Positions 22,838 through 31,718 of a stretch of 64,000 bases of DNA are shown here, piece after piece (the first letter of the stretch is position 1; every line of letters starts with the position of its first letter). The translations under genes were made by a program, and so were the position numbers. The stretch spans positions 124,001 through 188,000 of the forward strand of contig NZ_SMNQ01000002.1 in assembly GCF_004353505.1 (NCBI RefSeq). Direction: 5' to 3'. The notes beneath the pieces are model-generated. The model was not told the DNA's origin and did not search any database. It saw only the letters and a program-made list of their open reading frames with translations. The stretch comes from Streptomyces sp. WAC05374. Lineage in GTDB: Bacteria; Actinomycetota; Actinomycetes; Streptomycetales; Streptomycetaceae.

Positions 22838-22874
22838 CGTGGAGCGCCCCCGGTGGGGACGGAGGCGCTCCACG
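22838..22874 (-). terminator. Hairpin downstream of the secreted protease/partner pair
   Basis: A perfect 11-bp stem (CGTGGAGCGCC at 22838-22848 with GGCGCTCCACG at 22864-22874) lies between the stop of the membrane-anchored protein and uvrC. It probably ends that transcript. A GC-rich, low-complexity GGGGCCGGGGG stretch separates it from the gene. Confidence 0.65.
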
Positions 22875-22952
22875 GTGACCGCCGTGCCCGGCCCCGGCCG
22901 GGGGCCGGGGGTGGGGCGGGGGCCCGGAGGGCCGTGCCCGGCGGGGCGGGGG

Positions 22953-23795
22953 TCAGGCGCGACGGCGGCGCCGCAGTGTCCGGGCGCCCGCGGCGACCGC
23001 GAGCGCCAGGGCGGCGAGTGCGGCGGCCACCGCGGGCCCCGGCGGGGCGCCGGCACCGTCACCGGCGGCCCCGCCGGGGGCGGCGGCCGGGGTGCCGGCC
23101 GCGGGACGGGCGCCGTCGGCGTCCGGGGCCGCTGGGGCGGCGGGGGCGGTGGGGGCGGCGGGGGCGGCGGGTTCCGCGTAGCCGCCAGCGGCGCCCCTGC
23201 GGGCGTACGCGGAGCCGGGGAGCTTGTCCCCGTACGCCGCCGAGACCCGGGCCCGGTAGGCGGCGAGCGTGGTGCCCCGCGCGCCGACCGCGCGTACCGC
23301 GTCCTCGTCCAGCGGCAGCACCCGGCCTCCCCCGTGGACGTACCAGGCGTCGATCTGGGGCTCCCGGAAGACCGTCCCGCCGGGGAGCCTGCGGGCGCCC
23401 TCACGGGCGTACCGCATCTCGTCGTCGCCGGTGGCGATGTTCACCACCTGCCAGCCCCCGGTGCCGCGGCGGACGGTCCACACGGACGCCTTCCGCCCGT
23501 CCGGGGCGACCGCCTCCGCCGCGTGGAAGGCGACCCGCGCCACCGGCGCGCCCGCCCTGCCCGCCACGAAGTCGGGCGCGAGGACGCGTACGGGGACGGT
23601 GGAGCCCTCCACGCGGGGCCGTGCGCCGGCCGGCGCGACGGCACCGTCACGGGCGAAGAACCGGGACAGGGTGTCGAGCGTCGCCGGGGCGGTGACCGCC
23701 GCGCCGGGGGTGTCGGCGGCCGTGGCGGCGGGGGCGGCGAGGAGGAGGAGCGCGGGGGCGAGGGCGGTGGCCGCGAGCAGCGGACGTGGGGTCAT
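22953..23795 (-). CDS. Membrane-anchored extracytoplasmic protein of unknown function
   Basis: The ATG at 23795 gives 280 residues; a GTG at 23804, overlapping the previous stop as GTGA, is an equally good start. A signal peptide (LLAATALAPALLLLAAPAATAAD) is followed by a globular region of about 150 residues (RVLAPDFVAGRAGAPVARVA, GGWQVVNIATGDDEMRYARE). Then come an Ala/Pro-rich stalk (repeated AAPAAPTAP) and a C-terminal helix ending in RTLRRRRRA. There is no LPXTG, so it is held by the helix. I do not recognise the globular domain. Coupling to the upstream protease suggests they act together. Confidence 0.8.
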   Translation of the reverse strand: MTPRPLLAATALAPALLLLAAPAATAADTPGAAVTAPATLDTLSRFFARDGAVAPAGARPRVEGSTVPVRVLAPDFVAGRAGAPVARVAFHAAEAVAPDGRKASVWTVRRGTGGWQVVNIATGDDEMRYAREGARRLPGGTVFREPQIDAWYVHGGGRVLPLDEDAVRAVGARGTTLAAYRARVSAAYGDKLPGSAYARRGAAGGYAEPAAPAAPTAPAAPAAPDADGARPAAGTPAAAPGGAAGDGAGAPPGPAVAAALAALALAVAAGARTLRRRRRA

Positions 23796-23800
23796 CGGTC

Positions 23801-24415
23801 TCACGCCCCGATCCGGTGGAGCGAGTGGGTCCAGGAGAAGGAGCCGTTGTCGACGTACCAGGCGTGCGACGCCCAGTTGTAGCGGTCGCTGGAGGGCCAC
23901 GGGTCGCCCCAGTACACCCAGCCGTTGGCGTCGTCGTAGCCGTACAGCACGTGCATGTGGCCGCCGCCGCTCGACCACTGGATGCGGGTCTCGACGGGAC
24001 GGTTGGCGTTGATCTCGCTCTGCACCGTCGCGTAGCGCAGCCAGCCGTCGACGTACGAGCCGGGGGTCACGCCGGCCCAGCGCAGCCCGTTCTGCACGTT
24101 GCCGAGGGTCGCCTGCCAGTTGGGGCAGTCGGTGCCCTGCTGCCGGTTGAAGGCGGCGTTGCAGAACTGGTTCTGCGTGTACGAGCGGCCGAACCAGGCG
24201 GCGATGGTGTTGCCGCCGGCGGCCCAGCACCAGTTGGTCCTGGCCTGCGCCTGCATGGTGATGTTCAGGCGCTTGGCGGCGAGTGCCGTCCCGGGGTTCC
24301 CCTCGGCGGTGGCGGCGGTCACGGTCACCGGGAGGGAGAGGACGGTGGTGGCGGCGAGGAGCACCGCGAGGACGAACTTCCGTGCCTTTCCAGGGGGGTT
24401 GTGCGGATCGCGCAT
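23801..24415 (-). CDS. Secreted papain-like cysteine protease (AvrRpt2/C39-like)
   Basis: The 204-residue protein has a signal peptide (KFVLAVLLAATTVLSLPVTVTAATA) and then a compact papain-fold domain. The catalytic Cys63 is in QARTNWCWAA, the His in GGHMHVLYGY (153 or 155) and the Asp171 in WGDPWPS. These match the papain-like family that includes AvrRpt2 and other Gly-Gly-type peptidases. It is coupled to the membrane-anchored protein that follows. The target is unknown. Confidence 0.85.
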   Translation of the reverse strand: MRDPHNPPGKARKFVLAVLLAATTVLSLPVTVTAATAEGNPGTALAAKRLNITMQAQARTNWCWAAGGNTIAAWFGRSYTQNQFCNAAFNRQQGTDCPNWQATLGNVQNGLRWAGVTPGSYVDGWLRYATVQSEINANRPVETRIQWSSGGGHMHVLYGYDDANGWVYWGDPWPSSDRYNWASHAWYVDNGSFSWTHSLHRIGA

Positions 24416-24615
24416 CGCGTTCCTCCGGCTGGGGATGTGGGGAGGGAGGATCGCGTCCGGACGCTGCTGGGAGCATCGATCGTTGTCGGGGGCAGGTCAA
24501 CACGCTTCAATGCGGGGTGACACCGCGCTGTGAACGCCACTGGTTGACGAGTGAACGGATCCCCGCCCCCACCAGCCCGCCCGTCACCACCGGCCCGGAG
24601 TCGCACCGCCCCGTC

Positions 24616-24627
24616 GTGAACGTTCAC
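24616..24627. promoter_or_regulatory. 12-bp perfect palindrome, possible operator
   Basis: GTGAACGTTCAC is a perfect palindrome ending 11 bases before the ATG of the 308-residue HTH-like gene. Two further GTGAACG half-sites start at 24530 and 24551, in the same orientation and 21 bp (two helix turns) apart. This is a plausible binding site for the neighbouring regulator-like protein, by inference only. Confidence 0.45.
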
Positions 24628-24638
24628 CGAGGACTCCC

Positions 24639-25565
24639 ATGGCACACACCGAGACCGACCTGGCGCAGATCCTGCACACCGGCCCCTTCCACCTGGCGCT
24701 GCGCGCGGCGCTGGCGGTGCGCGGGCTGCCGCTCCAGCGGGTCCAGCACCATCTCGCGCACCGCGGCATCAAGGTCGGGGTGACCAGCCTGTGCTACTGG
24801 CAGCAGGGCGCCCGCCGCCCCCAGCGGCCGGAGTCGCTGAAGGCGGTACGGGCCCTGGAGGAGCTGCTCCAGTTGCCCGGCGAGTCCCTCATCCGGCTGC
24901 TCGGCGACCCTGCGCCGGAGGGGACGGCGACCAGGCCGGCGGGGCGTTCGTACCGGTCACTGGTGGAGGCCTCCGGCGCGGTGGAGCAACTGATCGCGGA
25001 GCTGGAGGCGCCGGCGGACGGCGGGCTGCACACGGTCGGACACCAGGAGCGGGTGCGGATAGGCGCGGGGCGGGAGCTGGCCGGGCGGGACTCCCAGCAG
25101 GTCGTGCGGGCCCACCGGGACGGCGTCGACCGCTACCTCGCCATCCACCACGGGGACCCCGGCTGCGACCCGGAGCGGGTGGCGGTGCGGGCGGGCGAGA
25201 ACTGCCGCACGGGCCGGGTGCGGCGGCACGGGGAGACCGGGGTGGTGGTCGCGGAGCTGCTGTTCGACGCGCGGCTGCGGGCGGGCGAGACGTACTTCTT
25301 CGGGTACGGCTTCGAGGACGGCACCGGCGGGGTGAGCGGCGAGTACGTGCGCGGCTTCAGCTTCGCGGGCGGGCAGTACGTCCTTCAGGTGCGGTTCCAC
25401 GAGGACGCCCTGCCGGTACGGTGCCGGCGCTTCGCCCAGACGTCGGCGGGCGCGCCGCGCGGTGCTCGCGGCGACCTGACGCTGAGCGGGCGGCACCGTA
25501 CGGTCCACTTCGTGGAGCAGGGCGTGCGGCCCGGCATCCTGGGGATCGACTGGGACTGGGCGTGA
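24639..25565 (+). CDS. Uncharacterised protein with HTH-like N-terminus
   Basis: The 308-residue protein has an N-terminal segment (FHLALRAALAVRGLPLQRVQ through TSLCYWQQGARRPQRPESL) that looks like a xenobiotic-response-type helix-turn-helix. A leucine-rich helix (RALEELLQLPGESLIRLL) follows, then a beta-rich C-terminal region (YFFGYGFEDGTGGVSGEYVRGF). GAGGA precedes the ATG at good distance. Such proteins are common in Streptomyces without a known role. The palindrome just upstream would fit self-regulation. I cannot assign a function. Confidence 0.7.
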   Translation: MAHTETDLAQILHTGPFHLALRAALAVRGLPLQRVQHHLAHRGIKVGVTSLCYWQQGARRPQRPESLKAVRALEELLQLPGESLIRLLGDPAPEGTATRPAGRSYRSLVEASGAVEQLIAELEAPADGGLHTVGHQERVRIGAGRELAGRDSQQVVRAHRDGVDRYLAIHHGDPGCDPERVAVRAGENCRTGRVRRHGETGVVVAELLFDARLRAGETYFFGYGFEDGTGGVSGEYVRGFSFAGGQYVLQVRFHEDALPVRCRRFAQTSAGAPRGARGDLTLSGRHRTVHFVEQGVRPGILGIDWDWA

Positions 25566-25580
25566 CGCCGCCCGGCGCGG

Positions 25581-26009
25581 TTACGCGTCGGGGCCGGCGA
25601 CGAGCTTGCCGTCGGTGACCTTGACCGGGACCTCGGGCAGCGCGGCGGTGGCCGGTCCCTTGAGCGCCTGGCCGGTGGTGACGTCGAACCGGCTGCCGTG
25701 GCAGGGGCAGTTGCCCTCGATGCCCTCGACCTTGTCGAAGACGCAGCCCGCGTGGGTGCACTGGGCGCTGAACGCCTTGTACTGGCCCTTCGCCGGGCAG
25801 CTCACCACCAGGCGCTGCTCGCGGTAGAGCTTGGCGCCGCCGACCGGCACCGCGTCCGCCGCGCCCAGGTCCACGGGCGCGGTCGGGGTGGGGTTCTTGG
25901 CGTGCCCCAGCTTCGACTCGGTGGAGCAGGCGGCCGCGCCGAGCCCGGCGGCACCGGCGAGGGCGGCGCCTTTCAGCACGGTACGGCGGGCGGTCGGCTG
26001 GCCGGGCAT
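25581..26009 (-). CDS. Rieske [2Fe-2S] lipoprotein
   Basis: The ATG at 26009 gives 142 residues. The N-terminus is a twin-arginine lipoprotein signal (ARRTVLKGAALAGAAGLGAAAC, lipobox Cys28). The Rieske cluster ligands are visible: C84-T-H86 in CTHAGC, and C101/H104 in CPCHGSRF, with C89 and C103 forming the disulfide. Such small exported Rieske proteins are probably electron carriers; the partner is not in the neighbourhood. It converges with the HTH-like gene. Confidence 0.92.
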   Translation of the reverse strand: MPGQPTARRTVLKGAALAGAAGLGAAACSTESKLGHAKNPTPTAPVDLGAADAVPVGGAKLYREQRLVVSCPAKGQYKAFSAQCTHAGCVFDKVEGIEGNCPCHGSRFDVTTGQALKGPATAALPEVPVKVTDGKLVAGPDA

Positions 26010-26132
26010 GGGGGCTCCACGGTGGGCTGGGAGGTATCGGTGACGGAACCGACGATACCGGGGTAGATCGGCGGCCCTTCGGCCGGGTGCGGGGGCTGTC
26101 GTGGGCGTGGGCCATGGGTTACGTTCGGGCTT

Positions 26133-27029
26133 GTGATCGTCGCCGCCGGAGAGTCCCTGATCGACCTCGTGCCCCGGACGGACGCCCGTGACGGGGCCGG
26201 GCCGCTGTCCGCCCTGGTGCCGCGCCGGGGCGGCGGGCCGTACAACACGGCGGTGGCGCTCGGCCGGCTGGGCGCCGAGGCCGCCTTCTGCTCGAGGGTC
26301 TCCACGGACGCCTTCGGGGAGGCGCTGCTGGAGGGCCTGCGCGCGGCGGACGTCGCGACCGGACTGGTCCAGCGCGGTCCCGAGCCGACGACGCTGGCGG
26401 TGGCCACGGTGGGGGCGGACGGTTCCGCCCGGTACTCCTTCTACGCGGAGGGCACCGCCGACCGGCTCTTCGAGCTTCCCGAGCGGCTGCCGGAAGCGGT
26501 ACGGGCCATCGCCTTCGGGACGTGCTCGCTGGTCCTGGAACCGGGCGCCTCCGCGTACGAGGCGCTGCTGCGGCGGGAAGCGGGGCGCGGGGTGCTCACG
26601 CTGCTGGACCCGAACGTCCGGCCGGGGCTGATCCCGGACGCGGACGCCCACCGGGCGCGGTTCCTGGGCCTGCTGCCGTACGTGTCCCTGTTGAAGCTGT
26701 CCGAGGAGGACGCCCGGTGGCTGGGCGGTTCGCCGGAGGAGTGGCTGGCGAAGGGGCCGACGGCGGTGGTGCTGACCCGGGGCGGCGAGGGGCTGACGGT
26801 GTACACGGGAGGCTTCACCGTCTCGGTGCCCGCCGTGCCGGTGGCCGTCGCCGACACCATCGGCGCGGGCGACACGGTGAACGCCGCGCTGCTGCACGGG
26901 CTGGTGGCCCGGTCCCTGACCTCGCTGGACGCCCCGGCCTGGGCGGACCTGCTGTCCTTCGCCGCCCGGGCGGCGGCGATCACCTGCTCCCGCCCGGGCG
27001 CGGAGCCTCCGTACGCGACCGAACTCTGA
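26133..27029 (+). CDS. PfkB-family carbohydrate kinase
   Basis: The 298-residue protein begins at GTG 26133 with IVAAGESLIDLVP and has the family signatures GGPYNTAVALGRLG and TIGAGDTVNAALL (catalytic Asp). It resembles bacterial fructokinases, but substrate cannot be read from the sequence. It stands alone between the Rieske gene (divergent) and uvrA (convergent). Confidence 0.88.
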   Translation: MIVAAGESLIDLVPRTDARDGAGPLSALVPRRGGGPYNTAVALGRLGAEAAFCSRVSTDAFGEALLEGLRAADVATGLVQRGPEPTTLAVATVGADGSARYSFYAEGTADRLFELPERLPEAVRAIAFGTCSLVLEPGASAYEALLRREAGRGVLTLLDPNVRPGLIPDADAHRARFLGLLPYVSLLKLSEEDARWLGGSPEEWLAKGPTAVVLTRGGEGLTVYTGGFTVSVPAVPVAVADTIGAGDTVNAALLHGLVARSLTSLDAPAWADLLSFAARAAAITCSRPGAEPPYATEL

Positions 27030-27068
27030 CGGCGGTCCTCCCGCCCTCACCCGCCCAGACGCGGGGCG

Positions 27069-27115
27069 ACCGCCCCGGCCCCGGCCCGGGTGGCCCGGGC
27101 CGGGGATGGGCGGTC
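27069..27115. terminator. Strong hairpin between convergent sugar kinase and uvrA
   Basis: A 12-bp perfect inner stem (CCCCGGCCCGGG at 27079-27090, CCCGGGCCGGGG at 27094-27105) with a TGG loop is extended by an outer ACCGCCC / GGGCGGT pairing that reaches the uvrA stop codon. It is likely bidirectional. Confidence 0.75.
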
Positions 27116-30110
27116 AGGACGTGGCGGACCGTGCCGTGCGCTTCTTCGGCTTGGTCGTCTTCGCCGTGGCTGTCGAGCGGGCCACGCCGTCCGCCGCCGA
27201 GACCGTCTTCCTGGCGGCCGTCCGCTTCCGGGCGGCCGGTACCGTCGCGGCCGCGTCGCTGATGCGGTCCGCGCCCAGGATGTCCCGGAGGAACTTGCCG
27301 GTGTGGCTGGCGGGGACGCTCGCGACCTGCTCGGGCGTGCCCTCGGCGACGACCAGGCCACCGCCGCTGCCGCCCTCGGGACCCATGTCGACGACCCAGT
27401 CGGCGGTCTTGATGACGTCCAGGTTGTGCTCGATGACGATCACCGAGTTGCCCTTGTCGACCAGGTTGGACAGCACGGTGATCAGCTTGGAGATGTCCTC
27501 GAAGTGCAGACCGGTGGTCGGCTCGTCCAGGACGTACACCGTGCGGCCCGTCGACCGCTTCTGGAGCTCGGACGCGAGCTTCACGCGCTGCGCCTCGCCG
27601 CCGGAGAGCGTCGGCGCGGGCTGGCCGAGCCGGACGTACCCGAGGCCGACCTCGGTGAGGGTGCGCAGGTGGCGGGCGATCGTCGGGACGGCCTCGAAGA
27701 ACTCCAGGGCCTCCTCGATCGGCATGTCCAGCACCTCGGCGATGGACTTGCCCTTGTAGTGGACGTCCAGGGTCTCCCGGTTGTACCGCGCACCGTGGCA
27801 GACCTCGCACGGGACGTACACGTCCGGCAGGAAGTTCATCTCGATCTTGATGGTGCCGTCACCGGCGCAGTTCTCGCAGCGGCCGCCCTTGACGTTGAAG
27901 GAGAACCGGCCCGGCAGGTAGCCCCGGACCTTCGCCTCCATCGTCTCGGCGAACAGCTTGCGGACGTGGTCGAAGACACCGGTGTACGTCGCCGGGTTGG
28001 ACCGGGGCGTCCGGCCGATCGGCGACTGGTCGACATGGACGACCTTGTCGACCAGGTCGTCGCCGTCCACGCGCGTGTGGCGCCCGGGAACGGACTTGGC
28101 GCCGTTGAGCTCGCGCGCCAGGTGCGTGTACAGGATGTCGTTGACCAGCGTCGACTTGCCGGAACCGGACACACCGGTGACCGCCGTCAGCACGCCGAGC
28201 GGGAAGGAGACGTCGATGTCCCGCAGGTTGTTCTCACGGGCGCCGTGGACGGTCAGCCGCCGGGCCGGGTCCACCGGACGGCGGACGTCCGGCAACGGGA
28301 TGGACCGCTTCCCGGCCAGGTACTGGCCGGTCATGGAGTCCTTGTTGGCCAGGAGCTGCTTCAACGGGCCGGAGTGCACGACCTTGCCGCCGTGCTCGCC
28401 CGCGCCGGGGCCGATGTCGACGACCCAGTCGGCCACCTTGATGGTGTCCTCGTCGTGCTCGACGACGATGAGCGTGTTGCCCATGTCGCGCAGGCGCACC
28501 AGGGTCTCGATCAGCCGGTGGTTGTCGCGCTGGTGCAGGCCGATGGACGGCTCGTCCAGCACGTAGAGCACGCCCACCAGGCCGGAGCCGATCTGGGTGG
28601 CGAGCCGGATGCGCTGGGCCTCGCCGCCGGACAGCGTGCCGGCCGCGCGGTTGAGCGAGAGGTAGTCCAGGCCCACGTCGACCAGGAAGCGCAGCCGCTC
28701 GTTGACCTCCTTGAGCACCCGCTCGGCGATCTTCTTGTCGCGGGCGTTCAGCTTCAGCTCGCCGAGGAAGTCGGCGCACTCGCTGATGGACATCGCGGAG
28801 ACCTCCGCGATGGACTTCTCCATGACCGTGACCGCGAGGACGATCGGCTTGAGCCGCGTGCCCTCACAGGTGGGGCAGGGCACCTCGCGCATGTAGCCCT
28901 CGAAGCGCTCCCTGCTGGAGTCGCTCTCGGCCTCGCTGTGCCGCCGCTTGACGAAGGAGACGGCGCCTTCGAAGGCGGGCGTGGTGTACGCCCGCTCCCG
29001 GCCGTAGCGGTTGCGGTAACGGACCTCGACCTGGGTCTTGTGTCCGTACAGCAGCGCCTTCCTGGCACGGGCGGGCAGCCCGGCCCACGGGATGTCGGTA
29101 CGGAAGCCGAGGGCCTGGGAGAGGCCGCCGATCAGGCGCCCGAAGTACTCCTTGGTGTGGCCGTGCGACCAGGGGTGAATGGCGCCCTCGTCGAGGGAGC
29201 GCTCCTCGTCGGGGACCACCAGCTCCGGGTCGACCTCCATGCGGGTACCGATGCCGGTGCACTCGGGGCAGGCGCCGAAGGGCGAGTTGAAGGAGAAGGA
29301 GCGGGGCTCCAGCTCTTCGAAGGACAGGTCGTCGTACGGGCAGTACAGGTGCTCCGAGTACATCCGCTCGCGCTCGGGGTCGTCCTCGGGGAGGTCGACG
29401 AAGTCGAGCACGACCATGCCGCCGGACAGGCCCAGCGCGGTCTCCACGGAGTCGGTCAGCCGCCGCTTGGCGCTGTCCTTGACCGTGAGGCGGTCGACGA
29501 CCACCTCGATGGTGTGCTTCTCCTGCTTCTTCAGCGTGGGCGGCTCGGCGAGCTGGATGGTCCTGCCGTCCACCCGGGCCCGGCTGTAGCCCTTGGTCTG
29601 GAGGTCGGCGAAGAGGTCGACGAACTCGCCCTTGCGCTCGCGCACCAGCGGCGACAGGACCTGGAAGCGGCTGCCCTCGGGCAGCTCCAGCACCTTGTCG
29701 ACGATGGCCTGCGGCGACTGGCGCGAGATGGGCCGGCGGCACTCGGGGCAGTGCGGCTTGCCGATGCGCGCGAAGAGCAGCCGGAGGTAGTCGTAGACCT
29801 CGGTGATCGTGCCGACCGTGGAGCGCGGGTTGCGCGAGGTCGACTTCTGGTCGATCGAGACGGCCGGGGAGAGGCCCTCGATGAAGTCGACGTCCGGCTT
29901 GTCCATCTGGCCGAGGAACTGCCGGGCGTAGGAGGAGAGCGACTCGACGTACCGGCGCTGCCCCTCGGCGAAGATCGTGTCGAACGCGAGGGAGGACTTG
30001 CCCGACCCCGAGAGCCCGGTGAAGACGATGAGGGAGTCGCGCGGGAGGTCGAGCGAGACGTTCTTCAGATTGTGCTCGCGCGCGCCACGGACGATGAGAC
30101 GGTCGGCCAC
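27114..30110 (-). CDS. uvrA: Excinuclease ABC subunit A
   Basis: UvrA is the damage-sensing ATPase of nucleotide excision repair. I chose GTG 30110 ([20 protein letters not shown]), giving 998 residues; the frame stays open upstream but without homology. There are two ABC domains ([14 protein letters not shown] and [13 protein letters not shown]), ABC signatures ([10 protein letters not shown]), and zinc modules with [17 protein letters not shown] and CENCAGDG ... CEVCHG. The end is a basic Ala/Lys/Thr-rich tail ([10 protein letters not shown] ... TKPKKRTAR). Confidence 0.97.
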   Translation of the reverse strand: MADRLIVRGAREHNLKNVSLDLPRDSLIVFTGLSGSGKSSLAFDTIFAEGQRRYVESLSSYARQFLGQMDKPDVDFIEGLSPAVSIDQKSTSRNPRSTVGTITEVYDYLRLLFARIGKPHCPECRRPISRQSPQAIVDKVLELPEGSRFQVLSPLVRERKGEFVDLFADLQTKGYSRARVDGRTIQLAEPPTLKKQEKHTIEVVVDRLTVKDSAKRRLTDSVETALGLSGGMVVLDFVDLPEDDPERERMYSEHLYCPYDDLSFEELEPRSFSFNSPFGACPECTGIGTRMEVDPELVVPDEERSLDEGAIHPWSHGHTKEYFGRLIGGLSQALGFRTDIPWAGLPARARKALLYGHKTQVEVRYRNRYGRERAYTTPAFEGAVSFVKRRHSEAESDSSRERFEGYMREVPCPTCEGTRLKPIVLAVTVMEKSIAEVSAMSISECADFLGELKLNARDKKIAERVLKEVNERLRFLVDVGLDYLSLNRAAGTLSGGEAQRIRLATQIGSGLVGVLYVLDEPSIGLHQRDNHRLIETLVRLRDMGNTLIVVEHDEDTIKVADWVVDIGPGAGEHGGKVVHSGPLKQLLANKDSMTGQYLAGKRSIPLPDVRRPVDPARRLTVHGARENNLRDIDVSFPLGVLTAVTGVSGSGKSTLVNDILYTHLARELNGAKSVPGRHTRVDGDDLVDKVVHVDQSPIGRTPRSNPATYTGVFDHVRKLFAETMEAKVRGYLPGRFSFNVKGGRCENCAGDGTIKIEMNFLPDVYVPCEVCHGARYNRETLDVHYKGKSIAEVLDMPIEEALEFFEAVPTIARHLRTLTEVGLGYVRLGQPAPTLSGGEAQRVKLASELQKRSTGRTVYVLDEPTTGLHFEDISKLITVLSNLVDKGNSVIVIEHNLDVIKTADWVVDMGPEGGSGGGLVVAEGTPEQVASVPASHTGKFLRDILGADRISDAAATVPAARKRTAARKTVSAADGVARSTATAKTTKPKKRTARSATS

Positions 30111-30305
30111 GCCGGTCCGCACCTTTCTTGAGAGAAGCGGGGGCACAGCCCCCGTCCCAGACTGTTCAAGCCTACGGGGGGCCGCCAAATGGATGGATGC
30201 CTGACTTTCAAGGATGCCTCCACCGAGCGTATAGCACGCGCATTCGATTTCCGTCCGCGCTCCGCCACCTTCACCCGATCGTGTGGCGGCGCTAGGGTCA
30301 GCAGC

Positions 30306-30989
30306 ATGATCGACCATGTGCATGACCTGGCCTCTGTACGTGAGGCGACCGACCGGCTGCTCACCGCGGCCGCCAAGCTCGACGACGCCGCCGTCGCCGC
30401 GCCCTCCCGGCTCCCCGGCTGGACGCGGGGCCATGTGCTGGCCCACCTCTCACGTAACGCCGACGCCCTCGTAAATGTTCTCCAGGGCCGCCCGATGTAC
30501 GTCAGCGCCGAGGCGCGCGACGCCGACATCGAGCGCGACGCCCCCCGCCCGCTGGCGGTCCAGCTCGACGACGTACGCGAGAGCGCCGCCCGCTTCCGGG
30601 CCCAGGGCGAGGTGCCGGCCGACTGGGGGCGCACGGTGGAGCTGCGCAACGGGGTGACCGACCAGGCCCTGCGGGTGCCCTTCCGCCGCCTCGTCGAGGT
30701 GGAGCTGCACCACGTGGACCTGGGCATCGGCTACGAGCTGGAGGACCTGCCGGCGGAGTTCACGGGGCGCGAGATCGCGTTCCTGGCGGACCGCTTCACC
30801 GGCCACCCCACCGTGCCCCCGACCCGACTGCTGGCGGCCGGCCAGGAGTGGCGCACGGGCGGCGACGCGGGCGCCGGCGTGACCGTGTCCGGCCCGGCGG
30901 CGGACCTGCTCGGCTGGCTCGCGGGCCGCCGAGACGGCGCCGCCCTGGAGGTCACCGGCGGCGCCCTTCCCGCACTGCCCCCGCTATAG
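30306..30989 (+). CDS. Maleylpyruvate isomerase family mycothiol-dependent enzyme
   Basis: The ATG at 30306 gives 227 residues. The N-terminal DinB-like four-helix domain has the metal/thiol motif region [20 protein letters not shown] (residues 36-55). The C-terminal SCP2-like part includes [11 protein letters not shown]. These proteins use mycothiol, the actinobacterial glutathione substitute, often in detoxification or ring-cleavage pathways. It is transcribed with the metallo-hydrolase 9 bases downstream. The substrate is unknown. Confidence 0.88.
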   Translation: MIDHVHDLASVREATDRLLTAAAKLDDAAVAAPSRLPGWTRGHVLAHLSRNADALVNVLQGRPMYVSAEARDADIERDAPRPLAVQLDDVRESAARFRAQGEVPADWGRTVELRNGVTDQALRVPFRRLVEVELHHVDLGIGYELEDLPAEFTGREIAFLADRFTGHPTVPPTRLLAAGQEWRTGGDAGAGVTVSGPAADLLGWLAGRRDGAALEVTGGALPALPPL

Positions 30990-30998
30990 GCTGGAATC

Positions 30999-31655
30999 AT
31001 GACGTACAGCGGAGCGGTGAAGGTGGGCGGGCCCGCCGATGTGCACGAGCTGACGGACCTGATGATCTCCAAGGTCGCGGTCGGGCCGATGGACAACAAC
31101 GCGTATCTGCTGCGCTGCCGGGCCACCGGCGAGCAGCTCCTGATCGACGCGGCGAGCGAGCCCGCGACACTGCTCCGGCTGATCGGTGACGACGGCATCT
31201 CGTCCGTCGTCACCACCCACCGCCACCGCGACCACTGGGACGCGCTGTCCGAGGTGGTGGCGGCCACCGGCGCGCGCACGTACGCGGGGCGGTACGACGC
31301 CGAGGGCATCGACGTCCCGACGGACGTCGCCGTCGACGACGGGGACACGATCAGGGTCGGCCGCGTGGAGATGACCGCCCGCCGGATGGTGGGGCACACC
31401 CCCGGCTCGATCGTGCTCGTCTACGACGACCCGCACGGTCACCCGCACGTCTTCACCGGCGACTGCCTCTTCCCCGGCGGCGTCGGCAACACCCGGAAGG
31501 ACCCCGACGCCTTCGCCAGCCTGATCCTCGACGTCGAGACCAAGCTGTTCGACGTGCTGCCGGACGAGACCTGGGTCTACCCGGGACACGGCAAGGACAC
31601 CACGCTGGGCGAGGAGCGCCCGAAGCTCCCGGAGTGGCGCGAGCGCGGCTGGTAG
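30999..31655 (+). CDS. MBL-fold metallo-hydrolase (glyoxalase II-like)
   Basis: The 218-residue protein shows the metallo-beta-lactamase motif THRHRDHWD (HxHxDH), then GHTPGSIVLVYDD and TGDCLFPGGVG with the later metal ligands, and ends with VYPGHGKDTTLG. It follows the mycothiol-dependent enzyme by 9 bases. A role as a mycothiol-thioester hydrolase (glyoxalase II-like detoxification) is attractive, but this is inference from context. Confidence 0.88.
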   Translation: MTYSGAVKVGGPADVHELTDLMISKVAVGPMDNNAYLLRCRATGEQLLIDAASEPATLLRLIGDDGISSVVTTHRHRDHWDALSEVVAATGARTYAGRYDAEGIDVPTDVAVDDGDTIRVGRVEMTARRMVGHTPGSIVLVYDDPHGHPHVFTGDCLFPGGVGNTRKDPDAFASLILDVETKLFDVLPDETWVYPGHGKDTTLGEERPKLPEWRERGW

Positions 31656-31676
31656 ACACTCCCGTACGACCCTCGC

Positions 31677-31699
31677 GCGCCCCCGTAACCCGGGGGCGC
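31677..31699 (+). terminator. Hairpin after the MBL-fold hydrolase gene
   Basis: A perfect 9-bp stem (GCGCCCCCG with CGGGGGCGC) and a 5-base TAACC loop lie 21 bases after the stop. It abuts the GTG at 31701, which argues against that codon as the start of the next gene. Confidence 0.75.
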
Positions 31700-31718
31700 C
31701 GTGGGTAGTTGGCGCGAC

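Noticed and set aside
22850-23200. Small gene in the GC-rich stretch after the membrane-anchored protein
   Set aside because: The open frames are poly-Pro/Arg or poly-Gly shadows of simple-sequence DNA.
31701-31718. GTG 31701 as the MFS gene start
   Set aside because: It directly abuts a terminator-like hairpin (31677-31699) that would cover any ribosome site.
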